Positions 11,981-20,458 of a stretch of DNA of 39,901 nucleotides are shown piece by piece. The position numbers and the translations under genes are program-made. The DNA is from a virus: the IMG/VR virus record IMGVR_UViG_3300041955_000409, positions 1 to 39,901 of that record; one strand, written 5' to 3'. The notes below the pieces were generated by a model, which was not told where the DNA came from, did no database searches, and worked only from the letters and a program-made list of their open reading frames with translations. Position 1 is the first letter of the stretch. Each line of letters begins with the position of its first letter.

Positions 11981-14793
11981 ATGTGAGGCGATTACTTGCG
12001 GTATTGTTTTTGCTCGCGGCTCCATGTTGCTTTGCGCAGAACCAGAGTGTTACCGGTGCGCTCAACATCGTGGACGCGAACACGTGCGGCGTGAATGCGA
12101 CCACCACGGGTTCCACGGTGCTACTGAGTCCGCTCAACAACAATTCAGCGTCGATCGTGATTCAGCTCTCGGTGCCGAATGCCTTCTCAGGCACAGCATC
12201 GTTTCAGGGAACGGGCGACGCGGTGAACTGGGTAAGCGTAAACGCTCTGCCGCTCAGTGGGACGCAAACCGCGGTAACGACAGCAACCGGTGCCGGCGCT
12301 TGGCGTGTCACCGTATCAGGGTTGCAAGCGGTGCGCGTTTGTTTGTCGGCTTATACGAGCGGCACCGTCAATGCCAGCATTACGAGCTCGCCAGGTCCAT
12401 CGGCAAACGGGCTAGGTGGAAGCGGTGGTGGCGGATCCGGAACGGTCAACTCCGGCACTGCAACGCAGGCAGCGTATTACGCAACCACCGGCGCAGCGGT
12501 GAGCGGTGATCCAGCGTTAACCGACAACGGCACGGCACTCGATTACAGCAACTTAGGTGGGATCGACGCGACTGCCGGTCCCATCCAGTCTGCCAGCGAC
12601 GGCACTCACGCGGGCTTGCTCAGTTTGGTTGGCAATACGACGGTACCGGCTTCGCTGCCAGCCAACAGTTTTGGCTTTCTCGGTCCTAATTCGGCTTCAT
12701 TCACTTCATACTTTTTCCAGTGTCCCGGCACAGCGCCGTCTGCGGCATCCCTTATTGAAGTAGCCGCCGTGTCGAGTAACGTCAGTGCTTGCACGTTTCC
12801 GGCATTATCGACATTTATCACCACGAGTACTAGCGCAGGTGGCGATCTAAGCGGGACTTATCCGAATCCCACAGTTGCGCAGGTAAATGGCGCAGTCGTT
12901 CCAGCATCGGCTTGTTTAACAAACACGAATAGTAGCAGACAGTTCGGAGCGGTAACTTGTGCAGCGGGACAGATCCCTAATGGAGCGGCAGCTGGCTTTA
13001 CGGCTACCCCAGCCTTAGGAACTGATAACAGCGTTGCTGGCACATTGCAACTCTCAAATGGATCAGCCAACGCCCACACAATCTTTGGTAGTGCAGCAAC
13101 AACATCGAATACGATCCTTGGCTTTGCCACCGCTCCGACAACGGGAGATATCGTTAGCTGCACCACGGCCACAACGACATGCACGCTGACGGATTCGGGA
13201 GTTTTAGCTTCATCGGTGCTTCACGGGACAGTGACGATCGCTCAAGGAGGTACAAATGCTACCTCGGCGCCCTCTGCGGGAGCGATTCCAGACACGTCGA
13301 GTGCTACAGCCTCTTCGTGGACAGTAACGCCAACACTGGGGCTAAGTGGTACGGCTGGCACGCTAACCGAATACAATAATACGGCGACAACCACTTGGGC
13401 TAGTGGGGCCACGACATCCAATACAATACAAGGTTTTACCACTGCCCCCACTACGGGCGATATAGTGGATTGCGTAACTACCAGCACAACGTGCTTGCTT
13501 ACGGATTCGGGCGTGTTGGCTTCCAATATAACTACGAACTCCGTCAATTATCCAACGAATTCAGTCACTTATGCCACCGGGAATCATACGCAAGCAGGGA
13601 GCGCCAATCTCACTTGGTCTAGCCCTACTTTGACAATTGGAGCGTCTGGCACAGCAGGAAGTTTAGCGGAATACAACAACACAGCTACCACAACCTGGGG
13701 CAGTGCGGCCACCACTTCAAATACAATTCTTGGATTTGCTACGGCTCCTACGACCGGCGACCTTGTAGACTGCGTTACGGCAAGCACGACTTGTACCCTT
13801 ACGGATGCTGGAGTTCTTGCCGCCAATGTGACTACAAATTCCTCGAACTACCCAACGAACTCGGTAACCTATGCGACAGGCAACCACACGCAAGCTGGCA
13901 GCGCGAATATGACGTTCAGCGGCGCGGCCCTGACTTTGGGAGTTTCCGGTACGGCGGGAACGATTCTCACCTACCCAGCGAGCGGGAACTTTACAACGAC
14001 ATTCGGCAGTGCAGCTACGGCTTCTAACACGATTCTCGGCTTCGCTACCGCGCCTACCACGAATCATCTTATCTCTTGCGTGACAAGCAGCACGACATGT
14101 ACGCTGACAGACAGCGGGATCTTAGATACTGCGGCGGGAATCTTAGCGGCTTGCACGGGCTGCGCTCCGCTCGCTTCCCCGACATTCTCCGGTACGGTTT
14201 CATTGCCATTCCCTGTGACCGTTTCAGGAACAGCGAACTCAGGTGGTATCCCTTGCTTCAATTCTGCAACCAACCTTGAAACATCGGCAGCGATAGCTTC
14301 CGGTGCGCTCGTGGCTGGCGGTGGTGCGGGGGCTTGCGTCGGCACGGCTACAGCAACGCAGGTGTTGGCAGCGGCTACCGGGGGCACGGGGCCTCTTTTG
14401 GTGACCGGAGTCCTCGATGGAGACGTTCCCGTAACGATCACAACTGGCACTAGTGCGACGCTCGGCGCTGCCACTTATCAGAGTGGCTACACGATGAACC
14501 AGGAAGGGACGGCTGGCACGGGAGTCACGTACACACTTCCGGCAACAGTCAAGGGGATGCAGTATTGTGTCGCGAACTCAGGTACGACCAGCGTGGTGAA
14601 TATAGGCGTATTGACTGTCTATCCACCGGCAAGCTCATACGTCATCTTAAATGGAGTCGTGAATACGGTGGGCGGCGGCGGGACGCACGGTGTAGCTTCG
14701 GGCGGCGCGGCGGGAGACGCAGCTTGTTTCGTGGCGATTGATGCGACTCACTGGCAGGTCTGGGTTGGATCAGGAACTTGGACAGAAAACTAG
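11977..14793 (+). CDS. Large secreted repeat-containing fibre-like protein
   Basis: The protein has 938 residues. A clear Sec signal peptide (RRLLAVLFLLAAPCCFA, cut near residue 20) is followed by a beta-rich Ser/Thr/Ala/Gly protein with almost no charged residues. It has fibre-type motifs GGDLSGTYPNPTVAQVNG and TVTIAQGGTNATSAP, and four imperfect repeats of about 100 residues in the middle. The repeat cores share TSNTILGFATAPTTGD and a C-x6-C pair. The fibre motifs point to host or surface binding. The signal peptide implies export before assembly or attachment to the outside of the infected cell. ATGA couples it to terS. Confidence 0.7.
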   Translation: MNVRRLLAVLFLLAAPCCFAQNQSVTGALNIVDANTCGVNATTTGSTVLLSPLNNNSASIVIQLSVPNAFSGTASFQGTGDAVNWVSVNALPLSGTQTAVTTATGAGAWRVTVSGLQAVRVCLSAYTSGTVNASITSSPGPSANGLGGSGGGGSGTVNSGTATQAAYYATTGAAVSGDPALTDNGTALDYSNLGGIDATAGPIQSASDGTHAGLLSLVGNTTVPASLPANSFGFLGPNSASFTSYFFQCPGTAPSAASLIEVAAVSSNVSACTFPALSTFITTSTSAGGDLSGTYPNPTVAQVNGAVVPASACLTNTNSSRQFGAVTCAAGQIPNGAAAGFTATPALGTDNSVAGTLQLSNGSANAHTIFGSAATTSNTILGFATAPTTGDIVSCTTATTTCTLTDSGVLASSVLHGTVTIAQGGTNATSAPSAGAIPDTSSATASSWTVTPTLGLSGTAGTLTEYNNTATTTWASGATTSNTIQGFTTAPTTGDIVDCVTTSTTCLLTDSGVLASNITTNSVNYPTNSVTYATGNHTQAGSANLTWSSPTLTIGASGTAGSLAEYNNTATTTWGSAATTSNTILGFATAPTTGDLVDCVTASTTCTLTDAGVLAANVTTNSSNYPTNSVTYATGNHTQAGSANMTFSGAALTLGVSGTAGTILTYPASGNFTTTFGSAATASNTILGFATAPTTNHLISCVTSSTTCTLTDSGILDTAAGILAACTGCAPLASPTFSGTVSLPFPVTVSGTANSGGIPCFNSATNLETSAAIASGALVAGGGAGACVGTATATQVLAAATGGTGPLLVTGVLDGDVPVTITTGTSATLGAATYQSGYTMNQEGTAGTGVTYTLPATVKGMQYCVANSGTTSVVNIGVLTVYPPASSYVILNGVVNTVGGGGTHGVASGGAAGDAACFVAIDATHWQVWVGSGTWTEN
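13084..14130 (+). repeat. Four imperfect ~300-bp coding repeats
   Basis: Within the 938-residue protein, 129-bp cores at 13084-13212, 13396-13524, 13696-13824 and 14002-14130 encode aligned 43-residue blocks with no length change. Start-to-start spacing is 312, 300 and 306 bp. The blocks flanking cores 2 and 3 also share an NYPTNSVTYATGNHTQAGSA segment. DNA copies have diverged while the protein pattern is kept. Confidence 0.75.
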
Positions 14794-14794
14794 C

Positions 14795-15514
14795 ATGAGA
14801 AAAATTCTCTTCATCTTGTTGCTGCTTTGTTCCTGCGTTCCGGCGCAGTGTCAGACCTTAGTTGCTCACATCAGCGCCAATGGAACAAACACCTTCACCA
14901 CATCTGCCATCAATTGCACGGGAGCGAATTTTATTGTGCTCAGTTTTTCGGGAATCATACCCAATTATGCGACTTACAGTGACAGCAGTAGTAACTCGTA
15001 TACGTCCTTGACTAAGTATCTTGGAGGCGTGCAAACTAACGGGTATAATTATCAGGTCATCAGTTATACCGCTTCCGTCGCTACGGTCAGCTCAAGCCAA
15101 ACGTTCACCGCCACAGGTACTGGCATCGGCGGAACGCTTACAGTTTCATGCTGGAGCGGAATGGCCACTTCATCCGTTTTCCAAACAGGTACAGATAGCG
15201 GCAGTAACAACACGTCAGCCTCGCTAACATCAATACAACCTGGTAACATTACTCCGAGCGGACCAACGCTGGTGATTACGGGGCTTTCATGGGCCACTGC
15301 AACTGCAGCGTCGATCAATGATAGCTTCACGATCACGGACCAAATGTATAATATCAGCAGTTATGACGGTGCAATGGCTTATTTAGTGCAAGCCTCCGGG
15401 AGCGCCATAGATCCAACGTGGTCATTTTCGTCTACATTCGCCGCTACCTGCATAGCAGCATTCAAAGGTGCCACCGTGATCACCCACCATCCCCCGCCTG
15501 GTATAGTCCGGTGA
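14795..15514 (+). CDS. Secreted beta-sandwich protein
   Basis: The 239-residue product starts at ATG 14795. A signal peptide (RKILFILLLLCSCVPAQC, cut near residue 19) precedes a single beta-rich domain with few charges. The pattern (ANFIVLSFSG, YSDSSSNSYTSLTKYL, SQTFTATGTG, LTVSCWSGM, then a Thr/Ser-rich second half) resembles a beta-sandwich family common in secreted environmental bacterial proteins. A similar pattern appears as an insertion in the gp10-like protein at 29073-30038. It was probably exported. Role unknown. Confidence 0.62.
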   Translation: MRKILFILLLLCSCVPAQCQTLVAHISANGTNTFTTSAINCTGANFIVLSFSGIIPNYATYSDSSSNSYTSLTKYLGGVQTNGYNYQVISYTASVATVSSSQTFTATGTGIGGTLTVSCWSGMATSSVFQTGTDSGSNNTSASLTSIQPGNITPSGPTLVITGLSWATATAASINDSFTITDQMYNISSYDGAMAYLVQASGSAIDPTWSFSSTFAATCIAAFKGATVITHHPPPGIVR

Positions 15515-15518
15515 CAGT

Positions 15519-16223
15519 GTGAAATACCATTGGATAAAACTTGCGTTGTCTACGCTGTTGCTATTGCCGGCATTGTGCCACGCCCAAAGCGTACAACTCG
15601 CCAGCGACAATTTCCAGCGTCCACCATCGAATCCCATGAGCGGGAACTGGACGCCAGAGTCAACGAATTCCGCCGATGGGTACACGACCAATCAAATCAT
15701 GACGGTTGGTCTTGCCGAGCAAGTATTCGTCAGTGCAAACAATCTCTCTGGATATTCCTATTGGAACGCGACTGTACCGCCGAACGCCCAATATGCGGAA
15801 GTCACGTTGGCAAGTATCGGTTCTGCCGGTACGGGCAGCGTCGGCGTATCGCTCAGAATGGGCGCTGAAGGCGCGGAAACATCCTATGACCTCTACGTGC
15901 TGGAGTTCGACTCGACTCACTACGACGCTATTATCCAAGTGACCGCAGGAGCCGTCAGTACAATCTTGGTAGAGAATGAAGTTATGGGGACGCCCACGGC
16001 TGGGGATATTATTCGCGGAGAAGCCAAAGGGAGCACATTAAATCTATATTACAATGGCACGCTTGTAGCGACCGTGGCCGATACCACTTATACGAGTGGT
16101 TACTTCGGGATTTATGAGTATGGGGCCGTGGTCGCTGACGCCGCGATCAGCGCGTGGGATGCGGGCGGTTTCCTGAGCGTGGAGATTAGCGGCGGGGAGC
16201 TTGACGGGGGCCTTGCGAGATGA
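15519..16223 (+). CDS. Secreted LamG/concanavalin-like protein
   Basis: The 234-residue product starts at GTG 15519. A signal peptide ends near LLLPALCHA. The mature part has DNFQR at its start, GNWTPEST, YAEVTLASIG, SYDLYVLEFD, TLNLYYNGTLVATV, YTSGYFGIYEYG and a final AISAWDAG. This strand order fits a jelly-roll of the laminin-G/concanavalin type, which often binds glycans. It overlaps the large terminase start by ATGA. Confidence 0.65.
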   Translation: MKYHWIKLALSTLLLLPALCHAQSVQLASDNFQRPPSNPMSGNWTPESTNSADGYTTNQIMTVGLAEQVFVSANNLSGYSYWNATVPPNAQYAEVTLASIGSAGTGSVGVSLRMGAEGAETSYDLYVLEFDSTHYDAIIQVTAGAVSTILVENEVMGTPTAGDIIRGEAKGSTLNLYYNGTLVATVADTTYTSGYFGIYEYGAVVADAAISAWDAGGFLSVEISGGELDGGLAR

Positions 16224-17710
16224 TCAGTATGCAGCCCGCAGTAACCTCGATTGACCTGCAACTCGCTGACGAGATATCGCAGTTTTATGCGGACCCGCTC
16301 GGCTTCGTCAAATTCTCATATCCCTGGGGAGAGAAAGGATCGCTTGAACAATATGCTGGTCCTGACACCTGGCAGCACGACTTCCTTACCGAGCTCGGAG
16401 CGGAAGTGGCGAAGCGAAGATTCGACGGCATCCATCCGGTGGCGCCGATCCGCATGACTACGGCATCTGGCCACGGCATCGGGAAGTCTGTGCTGGTCGC
16501 GTTCATCGTGAATTGGATCATGAGTACGCGGCCGGATGCGAAGGGTACCGTTACGGCCAATACGTTCCAGCAGCTCAGTACGCGCACCTGGGCCACGATC
16601 CAGACTTGGACGCGCCGATGCATTACCGCGCACTGGTTTGAGGTGACCAACTCCAAGATTTATCACAAGCGTTACCCGGAATCATGGTTTTGCTCGGCGC
16701 AGAGCTGCAAGGAAGAGAACTCGGAAGCGTTCGCCGGCCAGCACAACGCCAATTCCACCAGTTTTTATATCAACGACGAAGATTCGGCGGTGCCGGATAA
16801 GATCCACGAAGTGGAGGAAGGCGGCTTGACGGACGGTGAGCCGATGATCTTCCTCTTTGGCAATCCTACCCGTAGAAAAGGGCGCTTTTATGAGGTAACA
16901 TTCGGGGAAGCGCGGAACCGCTGGAGCGTGCGATCAATCGACTCCCGCAATTGCGCATTCTCGAATAAGGAACTTATCAATGAATGGATCACCGATCGCG
17001 GAGAAGATTCTGATTTCGTGCGCGTGCGTGTACGTGGCATCCCTCCTCGCGCAGATGACAGTCAGTTTATTGACATGGACAGAATCACACAAGCTCAGCG
17101 CCGTGATGTTTTTACTCTATCTGACGAACTTCTTATTGCTGGCGTTGATCTCGCTTGGGGCGGCGAAGATAGCAACGTCGTTAGGTTCCGAAGAGGAAAA
17201 GATGCCAGGTCAATTAAACCGATTGTCATCCCCGGAGAAAAGACGCGAGACGCCAGCGTAATGGTGGTGAAGCTTGCAGAACTCCTTAATAATTCGTATA
17301 GCGGGCAACGTATTCATACTATGTTCATTGATTCTGCTGGCATTTCTGGCGCTGTTGGGGCTCGTCTACGTGACCTGGGGCATCGTAACGTTGTGGAGAT
17401 CAATTTCGGAGCGGATTCACCGGACGCGCACTTCGCGTACATGAGGGACTACATGTGGGGACAGCTCAAGGAGTGGCTAATCACGGGCGCGATTGACTCC
17501 GACCCACGGCTCGAGGTTGACCTATCCGGTCCCGGTTACACGCTCGACAACAAAGTGCGCGTGAAGCTTGAGGCCAAGAAGGAAATGAAAAAGCGAGGCG
17601 TCGATTCACCGGATCACGCTGACGCCCTTGCGCTCACCTTCGCGCAGAAGATTGCATTGCCACCGAAGAAATCGTTTCCGATCCAGCGGCCAGCATCGGC
17701 TTGGACGTGA
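16220..17710 (+). CDS. terL: Terminase large subunit
   Basis: The protein has 496 residues, a usual length. The ATPase half has Walker A TASGHGIGKSVLVAF (about residue 81), a Walker B-like FYINDED (about residue 184) and the coupling motif FLFGNPTRRKG. The nuclease half has the RNase H-fold acidic residues in IAGVDLAWGGED (about 309), MFIDSAG and SPDHADALALTF. It powers genome packaging through the portal and makes the cuts. The start ATG overlaps the previous stop. It follows three secreted-protein genes instead of terS. Confidence 0.92.
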   Translation: MISMQPAVTSIDLQLADEISQFYADPLGFVKFSYPWGEKGSLEQYAGPDTWQHDFLTELGAEVAKRRFDGIHPVAPIRMTTASGHGIGKSVLVAFIVNWIMSTRPDAKGTVTANTFQQLSTRTWATIQTWTRRCITAHWFEVTNSKIYHKRYPESWFCSAQSCKEENSEAFAGQHNANSTSFYINDEDSAVPDKIHEVEEGGLTDGEPMIFLFGNPTRRKGRFYEVTFGEARNRWSVRSIDSRNCAFSNKELINEWITDRGEDSDFVRVRVRGIPPRADDSQFIDMDRITQAQRRDVFTLSDELLIAGVDLAWGGEDSNVVRFRRGKDARSIKPIVIPGEKTRDASVMVVKLAELLNNSYSGQRIHTMFIDSAGISGAVGARLRDLGHRNVVEINFGADSPDAHFAYMRDYMWGQLKEWLITGAIDSDPRLEVDLSGPGYTLDNKVRVKLEAKKEMKKRGVDSPDHADALALTFAQKIALPPKKSFPIQRPASAWT

Positions 17711-18129
17711 CACCACCAAACGTAATCCAAGTAGCCGTGCTTAAGTATCCCATCGACACGGAACAACGCGTGATCGTTTGCGATCCGCCGCTTACTGGCA
17801 TCATCACGTTGCCGAACACGGACGCGACGATTCTCTTCTTCACAGACTTGAACGTGGAGGGTATCGGCTTCCCGGAGATGGCCTTTGTGAACGAGATCAT
17901 CTCGGAGAACGAAGGCGTGCTGCTGATCCAGCGCGGTTCAAATGGAAGCTGGACCTATAAGCATGCGGCAGGCGTAAAGATACTGTCAGGACCGCCCCCG
18001 AATTTCGTTGAATTCGATCCTTCGGGTCCGTGCGACGTCTCGCCGTGGGATCAAATCGTGAACTCGGGAAACGGCAATTTGTGGTATTGTCCCACGAGTA
18101 CGCAGGTGTGGACGAGGCAGAGCTACTGA
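17707..18129 (+). CDS. Hypothetical virion-region protein
   Basis: The product has 140 residues from GTG 17707, which overlaps the terL stop (GTGA); TTG 17701 is an alternative. It is beta-rich: VIQVAVLKYPI, GIITLPNTDATILFFTDL, VLLIQRGSNGSWTYKHAAG, ending in a Trp/Cys-containing tail (LWYCPTSTQVWTRQSY). No family was recognised. It could be a small structural protein. Confidence 0.58.
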   Translation: MTPPNVIQVAVLKYPIDTEQRVIVCDPPLTGIITLPNTDATILFFTDLNVEGIGFPEMAFVNEIISENEGVLLIQRGSNGSWTYKHAAGVKILSGPPPNFVEFDPSGPCDVSPWDQIVNSGNGNLWYCPTSTQVWTRQSY

Positions 18130-18130
18130 G

Positions 18131-18328
18131 ATGAGATGGCGAGCGCAACTCGAAACAAGGACCTTAGGCGATGGCTATTCTCTAACCACGCCAAATACGC
18201 GCACGTGGATGTGCGCTGCTGACTGGTCTAAAAGTATTGCTGCCGAGATTATGGCTGTAGGAATAGAAAAGTGGCTGGAGGTGGACTGTGGCCGAACTGA
18301 AAGCAAAGACACGCAACGCTCTTGCTGA
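18131..18328 (+). CDS. Possible small protein (weak)
   Basis: The 65-codon frame fills the gap after the previous gene and overlaps the next one by 41 bp. It has several Trp residues and no clear ribosome site. A 6-bp stem hairpin lies inside at 18199-18216 (GCGCAC/GTGCGC). It may be a real gene or an untranslated leader. Confidence 0.35.
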   Translation: MRWRAQLETRTLGDGYSLTTPNTRTWMCAADWSKSIAAEIMAVGIEKWLEVDCGRTESKDTQRSC

Positions 18329-18503
18329 CCGCGTTTTCGGATTGCCGAGCGAGCGCAAATACCCTATGCCAAATAAATCTCATGCCGCGAACGCGAAGGC
18401 TCGCGCTACGCAGATGGTCAATAAAGGTAAGCTGTCGGCCGCATCCGCCGCAAAGATTCGTGCGAAAGCAAATCGCGTCCTCGGTAAATCCAAAGGAGAA
18501 TAA
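18288..18503 (+). CDS. Conserved small basic phage protein
   Basis: The 71-residue product starts at GTG 18288 behind GGAGG. It has FGLPSERKYPMPNKSHAANA, then KARATQMVNKGKLSAASAAK and a Lys-rich end. This KYPMP..SHA.NAKARA pattern is familiar from small proteins near phage terminase/portal genes. Their function is not known to me. It is probably a DNA- or capsid-associated basic protein. Confidence 0.68.
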   Translation: MAELKAKTRNALADRVFGLPSERKYPMPNKSHAANAKARATQMVNKGKLSAASAAKIRAKANRVLGKSKGE

Positions 18504-18507
18504 CGCA

Positions 18508-18657
18508 ATGCCAAACATCCTCGGCTATCCAGCAAAAGTAGCAAAGCCTCCCAAGGCTGTCGAACCCGGCCCGGTGCAGAACGACGCCATGAAGAAGGCG
18601 AAAGAGGCGCAATGCACCAAGACGGGCGCACCGAGCGGCGGCGGTTACAAGAAGTAA
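18508..18657 (+). CDS. Small Pro/Lys-rich protein (49 aa)
   Basis: It starts at ATG 18508 behind AAAGGAG. The product is short, Pro/Lys-rich, and ends GAPSGGGYKK. Low complexity suggests a disordered basic peptide. It is coupled to the next gene by TAATG. Confidence 0.6.
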   Translation: MPNILGYPAKVAKPPKAVEPGPVQNDAMKKAKEAQCTKTGAPSGGGYKK

Positions 18658-18761
18658 TGAGAAGGCACTTTTGCTGGCTATTCGGTCATGTTCCTAATCC
18701 ACGGAAATGTTCGCTCGGTTGCTGGCACTGCCTGTACTGCAAGAGGTACCTGGATATATGA
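18657..18761 (+). CDS. Small Cys/Trp-rich peptide (34 aa)
   Basis: The start ATG 18657 overlaps the previous TAA and the TGA overlaps the next ATG. The peptide has CSLGCWHCLYCKRYL, a cluster of four Cys and a His that could bind one zinc. The two overlaps support it despite its size. Function unknown. Confidence 0.55.
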   Translation: MRRHFCWLFGHVPNPRKCSLGCWHCLYCKRYLDI

Positions 18762-18931
18762 GCGAAGCACTGATTCATCCATGCGCGGTAAGCGTCGCAT
18801 ACGATGCCCCAACGGGTCGCATGATTATCACCTACCGTCACAAGCTTGTTGATGGCCAATGTGCCGTATGCCGCGAACCGATCGTTTATCTCAAGTTTGA
18901 GAAAGACGAAACGGTGGTTACGAATTCGTGA
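18758..18931 (+). CDS. Small zinc-knuckle-like protein (57 aa)
   Basis: It starts at ATG 18758 (ATGA). It has a His/Cys near the N terminus (HPCAVSVAYDAPTGRMIITY) and a central CAVCREPIVYLKFE pair, with beta-like segments between. It overlaps the next gene by GTGA. It may be a metal-stabilised small domain. Confidence 0.58.
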   Translation: MSEALIHPCAVSVAYDAPTGRMIITYRHKLVDGQCAVCREPIVYLKFEKDETVVTNS

Positions 18932-19140
18932 GAATACCGCTTAACGATTACCGGGCGATGAACAAGATCAACGACATCGCCTTCCACGTTAACGATCTCC
19001 ACACGGAGTCGGCACCTCGGACGCCGATTCCCCACTCAGCCGGCCAGGAAGGAGCCGGGGAGATTCCTTCCACAAAATCATGCGAGACGTTGCCAGCGCC
19101 ACCTACGGCGCAAAAGAAGACGAAGCGCCGAAGAAGGTAA
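18928..19140 (+). CDS. Hypothetical small protein
   Basis: The 70-residue product starts at GTG 18928 (GTGA); ATG 18958 is an alternative start. The N-terminal half is soluble. The C-terminal half is Pro/Thr-rich and ends with a run of basic residues (KKTKRRRR). It overlaps the next gene by 61 bp. The deep overlap leaves doubt about its reality. Confidence 0.45.
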   Translation: MRIPLNDYRAMNKINDIAFHVNDLHTESAPRTPIPHSAGQEGAGEIPSTKSCETLPAPPTAQKKTKRRRR

Positions 19141-19334
19141 GCAAGGTTGAGTATCCGTCCTATCATCAACCTGGCATGACCGTCCCCAAAGGCGGTTCCA
19201 TGTGCCAGAATTGCCGCTTCCTGGGCAAAGACAAATTGACCTGCACGAGCCAATACTTTATCAAATGGCACGGCTCGAACGTGATCCCCGCACCGATTGA
19301 CGAGTACTGCAGCGACTGGTATGAGAGACGTTGA
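19080..19334 (+). CDS. Conserved Cys-containing phage protein
   Basis: The 84-residue product has GMTVPKGGSMCQNCRFLGKD, then LTCTSQYFIKWHGSNVIPAP and a final DEYCSDWYE. The four conserved Cys and the PAP.DEYCSDW end are familiar from small proteins in phage structural regions and suggest a metal-binding fold. An internal start is possible because the N-terminal 30 residues are less conserved-looking. It overlaps the phosphatase start by 14 bp. Confidence 0.65.
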   Translation: MRDVASATYGAKEDEAPKKVSKVEYPSYHQPGMTVPKGGSMCQNCRFLGKDKLTCTSQYFIKWHGSNVIPAPIDEYCSDWYERR

Positions 19335-19968
19335 ATCGTTCAGCGGCACCAAAACGCAACGATATGATGGGCCGATTCTATTTGCCGTGCGTCACGGAGA
19401 ATCGGCAGGTAATGCAGAAAACAGATTCCGTGGCTTCACTGATTACCCGCTCGACCACAAGGGACTCGAACAGGCCCATTACGTCAACGAAAGGCTCAAG
19501 AAGGTTCAGTTTGGATTTGCCTTTTCAAGCGACCTGCGACGCGCGGCCGAAACTCTCGACATCATCATTGACGGGCGGGATTGCGAGATTCAAAGGCTTG
19601 CGGCCATGCGGCCTTGGAATATCGGAGATTTCGCTGGGATGCCGAAGATTAACGAGAATCGCTCAAAGCTTCAAGCTTATGCGGACCATCCGCACATTCC
19701 TGTTCCGAACGGTGAAGCTCTTGGCTGGTTCCGAGCACGCTACGGCGCTTTCTGGACAGATGTCATCAGTCTTGCCTTGCATAGCAAAGGTCCTGGGTTA
19801 CTTGCTCAACATGCCAGCAACAATCATGAGATCGGCAATATCATTTACAGAGACATTGACGCGGTGGACGTGGAGCCTGGGGGAATTATCGCCATCTACA
19901 TGACTACCGAAGGGCTGCATGCAAAAGCTTTGACGCAGGTGGCAACAAAAGCACTCGATTACAGCTAG
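19321..19968 (+). CDS. Histidine phosphatase family protein (phosphoglycerate mutase-like)
   Basis: The 215-residue protein starts at ATG 19321. The catalytic RHGESAGNAENRFRGFTDYP motif (His near residue 27) is followed by the second-Arg block FAFSSDLRRAAETLDI, a WNIGDFAG segment, a PNGEALGWFRARY acid, and LAQHASNNHEI where the second catalytic His is expected. The fold is therefore intact. Members remove phosphate from metabolites, nucleotides or proteins. The substrate here is unknown. It lies amid small structural-region genes between terL and portal, an unusual place for a metabolic enzyme. Confidence 0.78.
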   Translation: MRDVESFSGTKTQRYDGPILFAVRHGESAGNAENRFRGFTDYPLDHKGLEQAHYVNERLKKVQFGFAFSSDLRRAAETLDIIIDGRDCEIQRLAAMRPWNIGDFAGMPKINENRSKLQAYADHPHIPVPNGEALGWFRARYGAFWTDVISLALHSKGPGLLAQHASNNHEIGNIIYRDIDAVDVEPGGIIAIYMTTEGLHAKALTQVATKALDYS

Positions 19969-20168
19969 TGGAACCTATAGAGGTCGCCCAGCTTTTCCAT
20001 GCTCAGTACGAACTGCTTGCGCCGAAGCACGGCTACACTTCCCGCTTTCCCGGTTCGCAATGGGCCGATTTGCCGCAAAACAATCGTGATTTGATGATCG
20101 CAGTCGCAGAAGTTGTTCTGTTTGAGATTCGCAAAGCAGACGAGGAGGAATTATGGCACGCGACGTGA
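19968..20168 (+). CDS. Hypothetical small protein
   Basis: The 66-residue product starts at GTG 19968, overlapping the phosphatase TAG. It is helical and soluble (EVAQLFHAQYELLAPKHGY; LMIAVAEVVLFEIRKADEEE). The pattern resembles small phage proteins that sit near portal genes. The end overlaps the next start by 16 bp. Confidence 0.58.
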   Translation: MEPIEVAQLFHAQYELLAPKHGYTSRFPGSQWADLPQNNRDLMIAVAEVVLFEIRKADEEELWHAT

Positions 20169-20458
20169 ATTCCGCAGTAGGCACCATGGAGATGAAGAAC
20201 TTGGGCGCGCCGAAACAACCGAAGAAGCCGCCCAAGGTGATTGACCACATCCGTATTCACCCGCAGATGGGAGGCGGTGTCACGGTGGCGCATCACTACA
20301 CCTCGATGCAGCATGAGCCCAAGGTTCATAACTTCGGCATGACGGACGGCTCAGGATTCCAGAAGCATATCGCCAGCGTCACGGGAATGCCCATGGACAG
20401 CTCAGGCGAGACGGAAGCGACGCAGCCGAACGATGAGGCGGGAAATGTCCCAAGTTGA
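20153..20458 (+). CDS. Hypothetical His/Met-rich protein
   Basis: The 101-residue product starts at ATG 20153 behind GAGGAGGA. It has a Pro/Lys-rich N-terminal part (LGAPKQPKKPPKVIDH) and several His in HPQMGGGVTVAHHYTSMQHE, then a Ser/Glu-rich tail. It is probably a small structural or assembly protein, from position alone. No family was recognised. Confidence 0.6.
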   Translation: MARDVNSAVGTMEMKNLGAPKQPKKPPKVIDHIRIHPQMGGGVTVAHHYTSMQHEPKVHNFGMTDGSGFQKHIASVTGMPMDSSGETEATQPNDEAGNVPS

